Source: an uncultured Eubacterium sp. (GTDB lineage Bacteria > Bacillota > Clostridia > Oscillospirales > Acutalibacteraceae). From it: 64,000 nt of DNA. The notes under the pieces are model-generated. The model was not told the DNA's origin, did not search any database, and saw only the letters and a list, made by a program, of their open reading frames with translations. The position numbers and the translations under genes were made by a program. Below, one piece after another: positions 27,643 to 36,710 of this stretch (position 1 is its first letter; the number at the start of each line of letters is the position of its first letter). The DNA is taken from the NCBI GenBank assembly GCA_910577195.1, contig CAJTLP010000002.1, forward strand, positions 310,001-374,000. The letters run 5' to 3'.

Positions 27643-28755
27643 ATGGAACATAAGACAAGAAAAAAGCAAAATATTTATTTAAAATTTTTGTTTTTCATTG
27701 CAACAATGCTTATACTTTTTTCTGTTCCTTTTATAGCGAACGCAGCTGTAGGAAGCTTAGGTCAGGAATCCCCGAAAATCATATGTACGTATGAGCAGGA
27801 TGGTGTTGAAGTTGACGGAAACACTTTAAAAGCCGGTACGTACGATGTTAATTTCGTTTTGTGTGGTGTAAATAATCTGTCTGTTATGGAGATTACAGCA
27901 ACATATGATGAATCTCAGGTAGCTGTTGAATCTTCACCTACCTACCTGATTTCAGATAACGCTGATAACTCTGTTGAGAGTATGGGTTGTGTTTTATCCG
28001 GCGGCAATATTGTTTTTGGATTCGTTTCAACAAATGAGGATTGCTCCTCTCTATTGGGTGAAGATGTGATTGTTGCTACGGTGAAAATGACCTTTAATTC
28101 AGATTGTGATGCAGAATCCTATATTAAAGTTTCTGAAAATCCGAATTTTACCTTTGCACAGGTGGATTACGGCGACGGCTATGATGATTCATATGCTTTG
28201 GTTGAGACATTCAACGGCTATAACGGTAACTTGTATTTAATGGATTGCGATGTTACACCCGGCGAATATTCTGTAAACGGTGAGTTTGTTGTTATGACTG
28301 CCTCTAACGGTGCTACCGAAGGAACTCCCGTACATGGTGAATATGTAATTGATATATATTCCGATGAAGATAAAACAGAATTGGTTGATTCTGTTTTATC
28401 TACAGAAATTAAAAATGACGACAACAGTTTTAAAAATTCATTCTGTATCAATAAACTGAAGATGGGTACGTATTATTTAACCGTTCGTAGCGATTATGCT
28501 CTTACGAGATATAATGCTGTTATTCAGATGAATGGACATAACATAGATGATGTTGTAATACCGATGTTATGTTGCGACTTCGATAAAGATGAAATGATAA
28601 CTGCATTAGATGCTCGGGAAGTTTTACAAAAAGTAAATGATTCCAACTATATCTTTATGGATATTGACGGCGATGAACTTGTTTCCGCTTTGGATGCAAG
28701 AGTTGTTCTTACTTTGGTTGCAGTTTCCTATCAGGATACGCTTGTTATAGAATGA
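27643..28755 (+). CDS. Small secreted cohesin-like plus dockerin protein (mini-scaffoldin candidate)
   Basis: A 370-residue secreted protein with a signal peptide (about 1-35, FIANAAVG). Residues about 45-185 resemble a cohesin fold: KAGTYDVNFVLCGVNNLSVME, then ITATYDESQVAVES, and later VIVATVKMTF, matching the order of conserved strands in cohesins. Residues about 205-308 repeat the beta module of the giant dockerin protein (HGEYVIDIYSDEDKTELVDS, YYLTVRSDYALTR). Residues 311-370 are a dockerin with loops DFDKDEMITALD and DIDGDELVSALD. A cohesin plus a dockerin would make it an adaptor. AAGGAG lies 10 bases upstream. Codons are more A/T-ending than in the neighbours. The cohesin call is by pattern only. 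Confidence 0.72.
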   Translation: MEHKTRKKQNIYLKFLFFIATMLILFSVPFIANAAVGSLGQESPKIICTYEQDGVEVDGNTLKAGTYDVNFVLCGVNNLSVMEITATYDESQVAVESSPTYLISDNADNSVESMGCVLSGGNIVFGFVSTNEDCSSLLGEDVIVATVKMTFNSDCDAESYIKVSENPNFTFAQVDYGDGYDDSYALVETFNGYNGNLYLMDCDVTPGEYSVNGEFVVMTASNGATEGTPVHGEYVIDIYSDEDKTELVDSVLSTEIKNDDNSFKNSFCINKLKMGTYYLTVRSDYALTRYNAVIQMNGHNIDDVVIPMLCCDFDKDEMITALDAREVLQKVNDSNYIFMDIDGDELVSALDARVVLTLVAVSYQDTLVIE

Positions 28756-28780
28756 TATTTTATATTAGGAGATAATTTTA

Positions 28781-31756
28781 GTGAAAAAAACATTTAGAAG
28801 AACACTCGCTTGTATTCTTTCTGTTCTTATGATTGTTTTCTCCGTTCCTTTCACTGCTCTCGCTACACCAACTACTGTTTGGTGGACAGAAGAAGATCTT
28901 AAGCTTAAGGCTGAGCCTGAATATTCAGGTTATGTAGATTGTTATAATAACGGTGAATGGGAAACAGAGAGCGGCTCTGCTCCTGTTTTTGGTGATGCAA
29001 TTTGGACATCAGAAGGCGATCCTATCATCATTGAGAATTTCAAGCCTGCATTGTTCTGTACAGTAAGTGATATTTCAGTTGCTACTAACAGAACTAAGGT
29101 TTATGGTACAAAGGGAGCCACTTATCAGCAGGCTAAGGATGCAGGTCTTATTCTTGACCCTGCACATCTTAAAGCCGGTCAGCGTATTGCTGTAGTTTAT
29201 GAAGTTGGTGGTATCGATGCTTGGTACGCTGGTACAGTAGCAGGTACTTTCGATACAACTAAGCTTAAGGCTGCTTATTATGCTAAGTCTACTTGGAAAG
29301 ATTCAACAACAGATGTTAACTCTATTCTTACAAAGACTGACGAAGTTTTCTATTCAGCAGCTGTAACTGCTATGACCGTTTATAAGTGTTCACCAAGCGG
29401 TCACTTCGCTAACTCATTCCTTGGTAAGGCTGATGACCCATATTCAAACTTTATTGGTAATCGTCCATATGGTGAATATGGTATGGTATTCCCAGTAATG
29501 ACATTTGAAGTTCTTCAGGACTGTAGTCTTGATGAGGCTATCACTTTAAACGGAACCGGTACAATGGCTGTTCCTTATAAGGAAGCTGTAGCACATGATA
29601 ATGGCATAGCACAGTGCCGTTTCTCACTTGCAGATTATCCTGGTTACACTTATTCAACAATGCCTCTTATTTACCCTGATGCAACAGAGGGAGATGTTAC
29701 TTGTGATCATGCTACAACAGAGGTTAGAGACGCTAAGGCTGCAACATGTATCGCTAAGGGTTACACCGGTGACACATATTGCACAAAGTGCGGCGAAAAG
29801 ATTGCTACCGGTACAGAGACAGCAATCAATCCTGACAACCACGTAAATACAGAAGTTATCAATGCTAAGGAAGCTACTTGTGCTCCTGGTTACACAGGTG
29901 ATACATTCTGTAACGATTGTCAGAAGACTGTAGCTACAGGTACTGCTATTGATCCTGTTGCAGAGCATGTATACACAATCACTGAAGAAACAAATTCAGA
30001 CTGCCAGACAGCTGGTAAGATTGTAAGAACATGTTCAGTATGCGGCGATGTTCAGACAGAGTACAAGGCTCTTGGCGAGCACAGCTATGCTGAGGTTGAA
30101 GGTTCAGCAGTAGCTGCAACATGTACAACAGCAGGTAAGGAAGCTGACAAGGAATGTTCAGTATGCGGTGACAAGATTACCGGTGCTGCAACAGCAATTG
30201 ATCCTAACAACCACGTTGGTGGTACAGTAGTTAAGGATGCTAAGGCTGCTGACTGCGGTAACGCAGGTTACACAGGTGACACATATTGTGCATCTTGTGA
30301 TGTTAAGCTTGCTGAAGGTACAGTAATTCCTGCAACAGGCGAGCATAACTATGTTGATGTTGAGGGTACAGCAGTAGCTGCAACATGTACAACAGCAGGT
30401 AAGGAAGCTGACAAGGAATGTTCAGTATGCGGTGACAAGATTACCGGTGCTGCAACAGCAATTGATCCTAACAACCACGTTGGTGGTACAGTAGTTAAGG
30501 ATGCTAAGGCTGCTGACTGCGGTAACGCAGGTTACACAGGTGACACATATTGTGCATCTTGTGATGTTAAGCTTGCTGAAGGTACAGTAATTCCTGCAAC
30601 AGGCGAACACAACTATGTTGAGGTTCCTGGTTCAGCTGTAGAGCCATCATATGAAGCTCCTGGTAAGGAAGCTGATAAGGAATGTTCAGTATGCGGTGAC
30701 AAGATTACCGGTGCTACAATTCCTGCACTCAAGGGCCTTGCAGTTACAGTTGTTGCTAATGATCGCGGCGCTGCAACAATCAATGGCCAGGCTGTAACAA
30801 CTGAGGATGTAACAGTTAATGTTGCTCAGAATTCTCAGGTTACTCTTACAGCTACTCCAAATGCGGGCGTTAAGTTCGTAGGCTGGAGCGTAAATGGTAA
30901 GCTCGTTTCAACTGAAGCTAATGCTACTATCACAGCTCTTGCTAATATGACAATTGAGCCTGTATATCAGGTAGTTGGTGAAGAATTCACAGTAATCTTC
31001 ATGGATAAGTTCGGCAACGTAATTTCAACTCAGGTTGTTAAGAGTGCTGCTGAAATCACTGTTCCTGCAGTTCCTGTAATCGATGGTTACACAGATGCTG
31101 CTTGGTCATTAACAGCTGATCAGATTGCTGCTCTTACAGAGTCAACAATCATTAAGGCAACTTATGGTACAGCTGCTGAGAAGACTTACACAGTTAAGGC
31201 TGCTGGTGCTACAATCACAACACCTTATGCTACTGCACAGGATGTAAATGCTGGTATTAAGTATAACACCCTTGTTACAGTAACAGCTGACGGTGCTAAG
31301 GCTTGGGAAATGAACGGTAAGACTGTTGCTTATGGCGATACTTACTCATTCTATGTAGGTTCTGATGTTGAGTTAGTTCCTGTATTTGATGGTGTAATCG
31401 ACGCTAAGCCAACAGTAGCTGCTGTTTCAACAACTAAGGTTGGTAGTGAAGGTGCTTACAAGGCATCATTCCTTGCTACACGTTCAATGACTGCTGATTG
31501 CACATATGTAAATGCTGGTTTCGTATATGCAGTTAACCCGGCATCAAACGAGCTCACACTCGCTGATGTAAACGGTTCAACTGTACTCGCTGCTTACTGT
31601 TCAACTGATTCAGATCAGTTCGCATTAACAGTAGGTCGTCAGTCACAGACCGGTGTTATCGTTGCAAGAGCATTCATCGCTTATGTTGACGCTGCAGGCG
31701 CAACTCAGGTTGCTTATGCTGAGCCTCAGACATTTGATTATAGCGCAATCGTATAA
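28781..31756 (+). CDS. Secreted CxxC-repeat surface protein (991 residues)
   Basis: Starts with GTG behind TAGGAGAT. Signal peptide about 1-29 (FTALATPT). Residues about 30-300 form an aromatic-rich beta domain with TFDTTKLKAAY and MVFPVMTFEV, strand patterns seen in cohesin-like sandwiches. About 305-650 is a run of repeats with paired cysteines (CTKCGE, CNDCQK, CSVCGD, CASCDV), each about 40-45 residues and following ATC and TGEH motifs. Next come an InlB-like GWSVNGK/VIF domain pair and a last beta domain (about 870-991). CxxC repeats of this kind are common in surface proteins of gut Clostridia; their role is unknown, with metal binding or disulfide bracing possible. No dockerin or anchor at the end. 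It follows the mini-scaffoldin gene by 25 bases. Confidence 0.8.
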   Translation: MKKTFRRTLACILSVLMIVFSVPFTALATPTTVWWTEEDLKLKAEPEYSGYVDCYNNGEWETESGSAPVFGDAIWTSEGDPIIIENFKPALFCTVSDISVATNRTKVYGTKGATYQQAKDAGLILDPAHLKAGQRIAVVYEVGGIDAWYAGTVAGTFDTTKLKAAYYAKSTWKDSTTDVNSILTKTDEVFYSAAVTAMTVYKCSPSGHFANSFLGKADDPYSNFIGNRPYGEYGMVFPVMTFEVLQDCSLDEAITLNGTGTMAVPYKEAVAHDNGIAQCRFSLADYPGYTYSTMPLIYPDATEGDVTCDHATTEVRDAKAATCIAKGYTGDTYCTKCGEKIATGTETAINPDNHVNTEVINAKEATCAPGYTGDTFCNDCQKTVATGTAIDPVAEHVYTITEETNSDCQTAGKIVRTCSVCGDVQTEYKALGEHSYAEVEGSAVAATCTTAGKEADKECSVCGDKITGAATAIDPNNHVGGTVVKDAKAADCGNAGYTGDTYCASCDVKLAEGTVIPATGEHNYVDVEGTAVAATCTTAGKEADKECSVCGDKITGAATAIDPNNHVGGTVVKDAKAADCGNAGYTGDTYCASCDVKLAEGTVIPATGEHNYVEVPGSAVEPSYEAPGKEADKECSVCGDKITGATIPALKGLAVTVVANDRGAATINGQAVTTEDVTVNVAQNSQVTLTATPNAGVKFVGWSVNGKLVSTEANATITALANMTIEPVYQVVGEEFTVIFMDKFGNVISTQVVKSAAEITVPAVPVIDGYTDAAWSLTADQIAALTESTIIKATYGTAAEKTYTVKAAGATITTPYATAQDVNAGIKYNTLVTVTADGAKAWEMNGKTVAYGDTYSFYVGSDVELVPVFDGVIDAKPTVAAVSTTKVGSEGAYKASFLATRSMTADCTYVNAGFVYAVNPASNELTLADVNGSTVLAAYCSTDSDQFALTVGRQSQTGVIVARAFIAYVDAAGATQVAYAEPQTFDYSAIV
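30080..30607 (+). repeat. Two near-identical 264-bp tandem units (88 codons each)
   Basis: Copy 1 is 30080-30343 and copy 2 is 30344-30607. From 30107 and 30371 onward the two copies are almost base-identical, including synonymous positions, so the duplication is recent. Each unit carries one CSVCGD and one CASCDV half. A third, diverged and partial unit begins at 30608. Confidence 0.9.
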
Positions 31757-31778
31757 TTTAGCGAAGGAGGACTAAATA

Positions 31779-31892
31779 ATGAAAGAGCTTTACACAAAGC
31801 CGGTTACTGAAATCGCTGAATTCAAGACTGTTGATGTTGTAACAACATCAATTGAGCAGATCACACCACCGGGTGGAGATGGCTGGATTTAA
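31779..31892 (+). CDS. 37-residue peptide ending GGDGWI, unknown function
   Basis: GAAGGAGGAC lies just before the ATG and 22 bases separate it from the CxxC-repeat gene, so it is translated from the same transcript. The peptide begins MKELYTKPVTEIAEF, continues KTVDVVTTS and ends PPGGDGWI. There is no signal peptide, membrane segment or Cys. Its layout (a charged, conserved-looking leader ending in TTS, then a short Gly/Asp/Trp tail) recalls ribosomally made peptide precursors or the short KPxxEIxEFxxxDVxTTS-type proteins of Clostridia that have no assigned role. No modification or export enzyme is adjacent. A terminator follows 43 bases later. Confidence 0.75.
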   Translation: MKELYTKPVTEIAEFKTVDVVTTSIEQITPPGGDGWI

Positions 31893-31935
31893 CGGTCCAA
31901 TCTTGAAGTGCGTTATAAGTAACGATTAATAGGGG

Positions 31936-31963
31936 ACGGCAGTCTTAGGACTGCCGTTCTTTT
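31936..31963 (+). terminator. Terminator of the surface-protein operon
   Basis: Perfect 9-bp GC-rich stem ACGGCAGTC/GACTGCCGT with loop TTAG, followed by TCTTTTTTG. A strong intrinsic terminator on the plus strand. Confidence 0.92.
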
Positions 31964-32018
31964 TTGTCGAATTTATGTGCAATTTTGCAATAATATTATT
32001 GATACACTAAACAATTAT

Positions 32019-32062
32019 AAAAAAACACCTGTGGTACAGAATTGCACCACAGGTGTTTTTTT
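32019..32062. terminator. Bidirectional terminator, end of pyrG
   Basis: A 17-bp perfect stem: seven A then CACCTGTGGT (32019-32035) pairs with ACCACAGGTG then seven T (32046-32062), loop of 10 bases. It ends pyrG on the minus strand and backs up the preceding plus-strand terminator. Confidence 0.88.
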
Positions 32063-32072
32063 ATAAAAGAAT

Positions 32073-33683
32073 TTATTTGTTATTATGTTTCTCAGCCGCT
32101 GCTGTTACGAAGCCTTTGAAAAGTGGGTGAGGTTTGTTAGGTCTTGATTTGAATTCAGGATGGAACTGGCCTGCAACAAACCATTTATGCTCAGGAATTT
32201 CAACCATTTCAACAATATGATTATCCGGTGAAGTACCTGCAAAAATCATGCCGCCCTTTAAAAGCTCCGCTCTGTAATCATTATTAACCTCGTATCTGTG
32301 TCTGTGACGCTCGTAAATCATTGATGCACCATAAAGCTGATAAGCCTTTGACTCTGGATTGAGTGTACAAGGATACTGTCCAAGACGCATTGTTCCGCCC
32401 ATATCGGTGACATCCTTTTGCTCAGGAAGAATATCAATCACAGGATACGGTGTATCAGGGTTAATTTCTGCTGAATTTGCATTTTTCAGTCCCAGCACAT
32501 TTCTTGCAAATTCAATGATTGCAATCTGCATTCCGAGACATATTCCAAGATATGGAATATCATGTGTTCTGGCATATTCGCAGGCTCTGATTTTTCCTTC
32601 AATACCACGTGAACCGAAGCCGCCGGGTACAAGAATACCGTCCATATCACCAAGTATTTCATCAATGTTTGCATCGCCCTCAAGTGTTTCGGAATCAATC
32701 CAATTGATATCTACAGCACTTTTCGTTGCGATACCGCCGTGCTTAAGCGCCTCATTGACTGAGATGTATGAATCGTGAAGCTCAACATATTTTCCGACCA
32801 TTGCGATTTTAACAGTCTGAATAGGATTTCTGAGTGCGTCGAGCATATTCGTCCAGTCGGCAAGGTCAGGGTCTGCACATTCAAGTCCCAGCTTTCTGAT
32901 TACCACGTCATCCATTTTCTGTTCGTGGAGCATCATTGGTACTGCATAAAGAATATCGCAGTTATTGTTTTCGATAACACATTCCTTATCAACATTGCAG
33001 AAGAGTGCAATTTTATTTTTTATATCGTCTGTGAGTGCGTGCTCCGTACGGCAGACAATGATATCAGGGTGAATACCCAGTGAGAGCATCTCCTTGACAG
33101 AGTGCTGTGTTGGTTTTGATTTCAATTCATCAGATGCAGCAAGATAAGGTACAAGTGTAACGTGAATGAATAGACAATTCTCTCTGCCGACATCTACTGC
33201 AAACTGACGTATTGCCTCAAGAAAAGGCTGTGATTCAATATCGCCCACAGTTCCGCCGATTTCCACAAAGCAGACATCTGCACCTGTATCGGCGTTCCTT
33301 GCGATAGAACGCTTGATTTCATTCGTAACGTGGGGGATAATCTGAATGGTTTGTCCGCCGTAAACGCCCTTGCGTTCGTCCGTAATAACCTTCCAGTAAA
33401 CTCTGCCGCTGGTGAGGTTGGAGTTCTGCGAAAGGCTTTCATCAATAAATCTTTCATAATGCCCAAGATCGAGGTCTGTTTCAGCACCGTCGTCAGTAAC
33501 GAATACTTCGCCGTGCTGGACAGGATTCATGGTTCCGGGATCAACATTGAGATAAGGGTCAAGCTTTTGTGCAGTAATCTTAAGTCCGCGTGCTTTCAGA
33601 AGTCTGCCGAGTGATGCGGCAGTGATTCCCTTGCCTAATCCGGAGACAACGCCTCCTGTAATAAAAATGTATTTTGTGTTCAT
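32073..33683 (-). CDS. pyrG: CTP synthase
   Basis: A 536-residue enzyme that aminates UTP to CTP with glutamine and ATP. The synthetase domain opens with ITGGVVSGLGKGITAASLG. The glutaminase domain has the catalytic Cys in YLGICLGMQIA and His/Glu in QFHPEF near the end. Full family length. AGGAGG lies upstream of the ATG. It is 45 bases downstream of the DUF1846 gene and probably shares its transcript. Confidence 0.97.
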   Translation of the reverse strand: MNTKYIFITGGVVSGLGKGITAASLGRLLKARGLKITAQKLDPYLNVDPGTMNPVQHGEVFVTDDGAETDLDLGHYERFIDESLSQNSNLTSGRVYWKVITDERKGVYGGQTIQIIPHVTNEIKRSIARNADTGADVCFVEIGGTVGDIESQPFLEAIRQFAVDVGRENCLFIHVTLVPYLAASDELKSKPTQHSVKEMLSLGIHPDIIVCRTEHALTDDIKNKIALFCNVDKECVIENNNCDILYAVPMMLHEQKMDDVVIRKLGLECADPDLADWTNMLDALRNPIQTVKIAMVGKYVELHDSYISVNEALKHGGIATKSAVDINWIDSETLEGDANIDEILGDMDGILVPGGFGSRGIEGKIRACEYARTHDIPYLGICLGMQIAIIEFARNVLGLKNANSAEINPDTPYPVIDILPEQKDVTDMGGTMRLGQYPCTLNPESKAYQLYGASMIYERHRHRYEVNNDYRAELLKGGMIFAGTSPDNHIVEMVEIPEHKWFVAGQFHPEFKSRPNKPHPLFKGFVTAAAEKHNNK

Positions 33684-33728
33684 TTTCAGTCCTCCTAACC
33701 GGGCATGGATTATGCCTGATAAAATAAA

Positions 33729-35207
33729 TTAATAAATTTTCTTTTTATCTGATACGGCAGAGCAGGTAAGACGGATACCGAGCTTTTTAAGCACATTTTC
33801 ATCTACCTGTGAGAGAAGAACGGAGGAATGCATTTCGCAGTTTTTCAGCTTTGACAACTGGTGCAGTGCTGTTTTGGCATTGCTGTCTGTTACGGCTGAA
33901 ACGGATAGTGCAATTAAAATTTCATCAGTGTGAAGTCTTGGATTCTTATTGCCGAGATGATTCAGCTTAAGCTCCTGAATCGGCTTTATAACCTCAGGGA
34001 GGATAAGGAGAATATCGTCGTCGATACCGCCGAGCTTCTTAAGTGCGTTGAGCAGCATTGCGGATGCACAGCCAAGTAAATCTGATGTCTTACCGGTGAT
34101 GATTTCACCGTCAGGAAGCTCAATTGCTGCTGCAGGCTGAGATGTTTTATCAGCCAGTTTTTCAGCTGTATCGGCACATTTTCTGTCACTGATTGAAAGC
34201 TGAGCATTATTCATTAATAACTCAAGCTTGTATATTTCCTCCTTCTTGCTGCCTGTTCTCAGATTTTCACAGCAGGCAGTGTAGTATCTGCGGATAATTT
34301 CCTGCTTAGCGGCGTCGCATACTGCATCATCATCAATAATGCAGTTGCCTGCCATATTAACGCCCATATCTGTTGGTGAATTGTATGGGCATTTGCCGTA
34401 AATTTTATCAAATGTGGCCTTGAGCACAGGGAAGATTTCAACATCACGGTTATAGTTTACCGTTGTTTTGCCATATGCTTCAAGGTGCCATGGGTCAATC
34501 ATATTCACATCGTTGAGGTCAGCAGTTGCTGCTTCATATGCAATATTTACAGGGTGATTGAGTGCAATATTCCAGATTGGGAAGGTTTCAAACTTCGCAT
34601 AGCCAGCCTTGATACCACGTTTGTTTTCGTGATAAAGCTGTGAAAGACAGGTTGCCATTTTGCCGCTGCCGGGACCCGGTGCGGTGATTACGACAAGCTC
34701 ACGTTCGGTTTCGATATAATCATTCTTGCCGTAGCCGTCGTCACTGACAATTTTTGAAATATTGGCAGGATAGCCGTCGATGATGTAGTGGTGATAGAAT
34801 TTAATGCCGGCAGCCTTAAGCTTGTCCTCAAAGGCATTGACCTTTGGTGTGGATACATATTTTGTAAGCACAACACTGCCGACCATAAGACCTTTACTTG
34901 TGAAAGCGTCGATAAGTCTGAATACGTCGATATCATATGTAATGCCGAGATCACCGCGAACCTTGTTCTTTTCAATATCGTCGGCACTGATTACGACAAC
35001 GATTTCCGCCTGATTCTTTAACTGAAGCAGCATCTGGAGCTTGCTGTCTGGCTGAAAGCCCGGCAGAACTCGTGAAGCGTGGTAGTCGTCAAACAGCTTG
35101 CCGCCGAATTCAAGGTAGAGCTTACCGCCGAATTCACTTATCCTTTCCTTGATTCTGCTTGACTGCATCTGCAGATATTTGTCATTATCAAATCCTGTTT
35201 TAAACAT
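33729..35207 (-). CDS. DUF1846 (UPF0371) family protein
   Basis: A 492-residue cytosolic protein of the DUF1846 family, recognised by the start (GFDNDKYLQMQSSRIKERI), GKLYLEFGGKLFDDYHASRVLPGF, and the phosphate-loop-like GPGSGKMATCLSQLYHE near residues 178-195. Structures of the family show an alpha/beta core with a possible nucleotide-binding site, but the function is not established. GAGAGGGA precedes the ATG. It leads a two-gene unit with pyrG. Confidence 0.9.
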   Translation of the reverse strand: MFKTGFDNDKYLQMQSSRIKERISEFGGKLYLEFGGKLFDDYHASRVLPGFQPDSKLQMLLQLKNQAEIVVVISADDIEKNKVRGDLGITYDIDVFRLIDAFTSKGLMVGSVVLTKYVSTPKVNAFEDKLKAAGIKFYHHYIIDGYPANISKIVSDDGYGKNDYIETERELVVITAPGPGSGKMATCLSQLYHENKRGIKAGYAKFETFPIWNIALNHPVNIAYEAATADLNDVNMIDPWHLEAYGKTTVNYNRDVEIFPVLKATFDKIYGKCPYNSPTDMGVNMAGNCIIDDDAVCDAAKQEIIRRYYTACCENLRTGSKKEEIYKLELLMNNAQLSISDRKCADTAEKLADKTSQPAAAIELPDGEIITGKTSDLLGCASAMLLNALKKLGGIDDDILLILPEVIKPIQELKLNHLGNKNPRLHTDEILIALSVSAVTDSNAKTALHQLSKLKNCEMHSSVLLSQVDENVLKKLGIRLTCSAVSDKKKIY

Positions 35208-35300
35208 ATTTCCCTCTCAATTTGTATATATTTATTGTATATATTTACGCAGTAGAGGATGCATAAAACAGTCCCCTTTGACTGCATTAAAAATCAAAAA

Positions 35301-35342
35301 AAGTACAAAACGGCTGTACGAAATGTACAACCGTCTGTACTT
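35301..35342 (-). terminator. Terminator of the sigma/anti-sigma unit
   Basis: A long imperfect hairpin: the AAGTACA arm pairs with TGTACTT, ACGG with CCGT and TGTAC with GTACA around a 5-base loop. On the minus strand it is followed by TTTTTTTGATTTTTAA. Confidence 0.75.
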
Positions 35343-35393
35343 ACATATTATACAGTAAAACATTTGTTAAATCAATAGGCTGAAAAAATTTTT

Positions 35394-36710
35394 TTACTGC
35401 TCATATATAATTTTGCCGTTCATTGTCACTGAACTGATTTCGTTGATGTCAATGTAAGAGCCTAATACAGTGCTGAGTGACCATTCTGTATTGCTGTAAT
35501 TTTCGGATTCATTGTTGGTAAAGGTGGATATGTTAAATACGGAATTGTCCTTCATTTTAACTGAAACTGTGCAATCCTCAGGATTTCCCTGATATTTTTC
35601 AATATACAGTCCTATATTGCTGATTTCAACCTTTTCGGCAATATTCTCAAGATTGTCTGTCAATTCAAGTCTGTCGGATTTTGCCAGACGGAAATCCACT
35701 TTCCATTCATCTTCAATGAACTCTCCGTCCTCTGTAAGGTTGGCCCAAAGCTCGTATTTCTCTAAGTCCTCAGGGGAGATGTCAAAGGCATATTCAATAT
35801 GCTTGACAAAATAATTATTTCCGCTTGCTTTTTTGTCTTCTTCGGTATGAATGTACTGCATTTCATAGGAGACTGTATTTTCTTCACTGAAGCTTTTACC
35901 CTTTTCAGACAGTGCAAACCAGCCGTGATTGTCAAAGCTTTTTTTCCATTTTGTCTGGATATGCAGTCTGCCGTCAATAAAGCCGATGTTACTCACTGAT
36001 ACAAAATCCGTTATGGCAATATCCATTGTGTCAGGGAGCAGAATTGTGTCAAAAACATTGTTGGAGTAGCTTTCATAGTCGGACATCGGAGCCGTCTGTG
36101 GATTTGTTTTCACAATGGATAAATCAAAGTCTGTGTTGAAGTAATTATATATTTTTTTATTGCTCATCAGGGTGTTGATTTTAAAACTGTTCATTTTGCC
36201 TGACATTTTTTTTGAGCCGTTTGCGGTCATACAATAAAGTGCTTTACCTGTTTTTTCATCATAAGATTCAAAGGAAACATTATACACTGTAGGTCCGTCA
36301 ACACCATAGGAATCGCATAAATCAAGTCTTTCGTTCACTCTGCCCTTTCCCTCAGTATCCTCCAATGTGAAGTAAGCAATTATATTTCTGTCATCGTTAA
36401 TTGCCTCCAGCACAGTGAGCCTGATGCCCTGCTTTTCACAGGTTTTATTGATGGGGTAAAGGAATTGTGCAAGCTGCGGATTGACGGAGTAAACAATGTT
36501 ATTCGCAGTGGGATTTACTGAGGCGAAGGCTGTAGTTACAGTTGAGAAAATCAGAATAATTGCGGCAAGCAGGCATACAGCTCTTTTTGCAGAAAAATGG
36601 TGATTTTTGCTCGGCTTGTTTACAGTGCTGTTCAGTATATTTTCTTTTAATTCACTGCTTATGATGATATCGGACAGGGTATCATCCATATGTGATTTCA
36701 TTTTATTCAT
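35394..36710 (-). CDS. DUF4179 membrane protein, probable anti-sigma factor
   Basis: A 438-residue protein. An N-terminal cytoplasmic stretch of about 40 residues (DDTLSDIIISSELKENIL) is followed by one membrane segment (about 46-65) and a large extracytoplasmic domain with the DUF4179 signature. Such proteins sit behind ECF sigma genes and hold the sigma factor at the membrane until a surface signal appears. The ATG at 36710 overlaps the sigma gene by 8 bases; a TTG one codon earlier also exists, but ATG with AAGGA upstream is preferred. What the outer domain senses is unknown. Confidence 0.82.
   Translation of the reverse strand: MNKMKSHMDDTLSDIIISSELKENILNSTVNKPSKNHHFSAKRAVCLLAAIILIFSTVTTAFASVNPTANNIVYSVNPQLAQFLYPINKTCEKQGIRLTVLEAINDDRNIIAYFTLEDTEGKGRVNERLDLCDSYGVDGPTVYNVSFESYDEKTGKALYCMTANGSKKMSGKMNSFKINTLMSNKKIYNYFNTDFDLSIVKTNPQTAPMSDYESYSNNVFDTILLPDTMDIAITDFVSVSNIGFIDGRLHIQTKWKKSFDNHGWFALSEKGKSFSEENTVSYEMQYIHTEEDKKASGNNYFVKHIEYAFDISPEDLEKYELWANLTEDGEFIEDEWKVDFRLAKSDRLELTDNLENIAEKVEISNIGLYIEKYQGNPEDCTVSVKMKDNSVFNISTFTNNESENYSNTEWSLSTVLGSYIDINEISSVTMNGKIIYEQ

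Noticed and set aside
30080..30607. Regular repeats as a CRISPR array or insertion element
   Set aside because: The 264-bp units are contiguous and in frame with the protein, with no spacers and no terminal repeats.
28781..31756. CxxC repeats as multiheme cytochrome sites
   Set aside because: None of the CxxC motifs is followed by His, so heme attachment is not expected.
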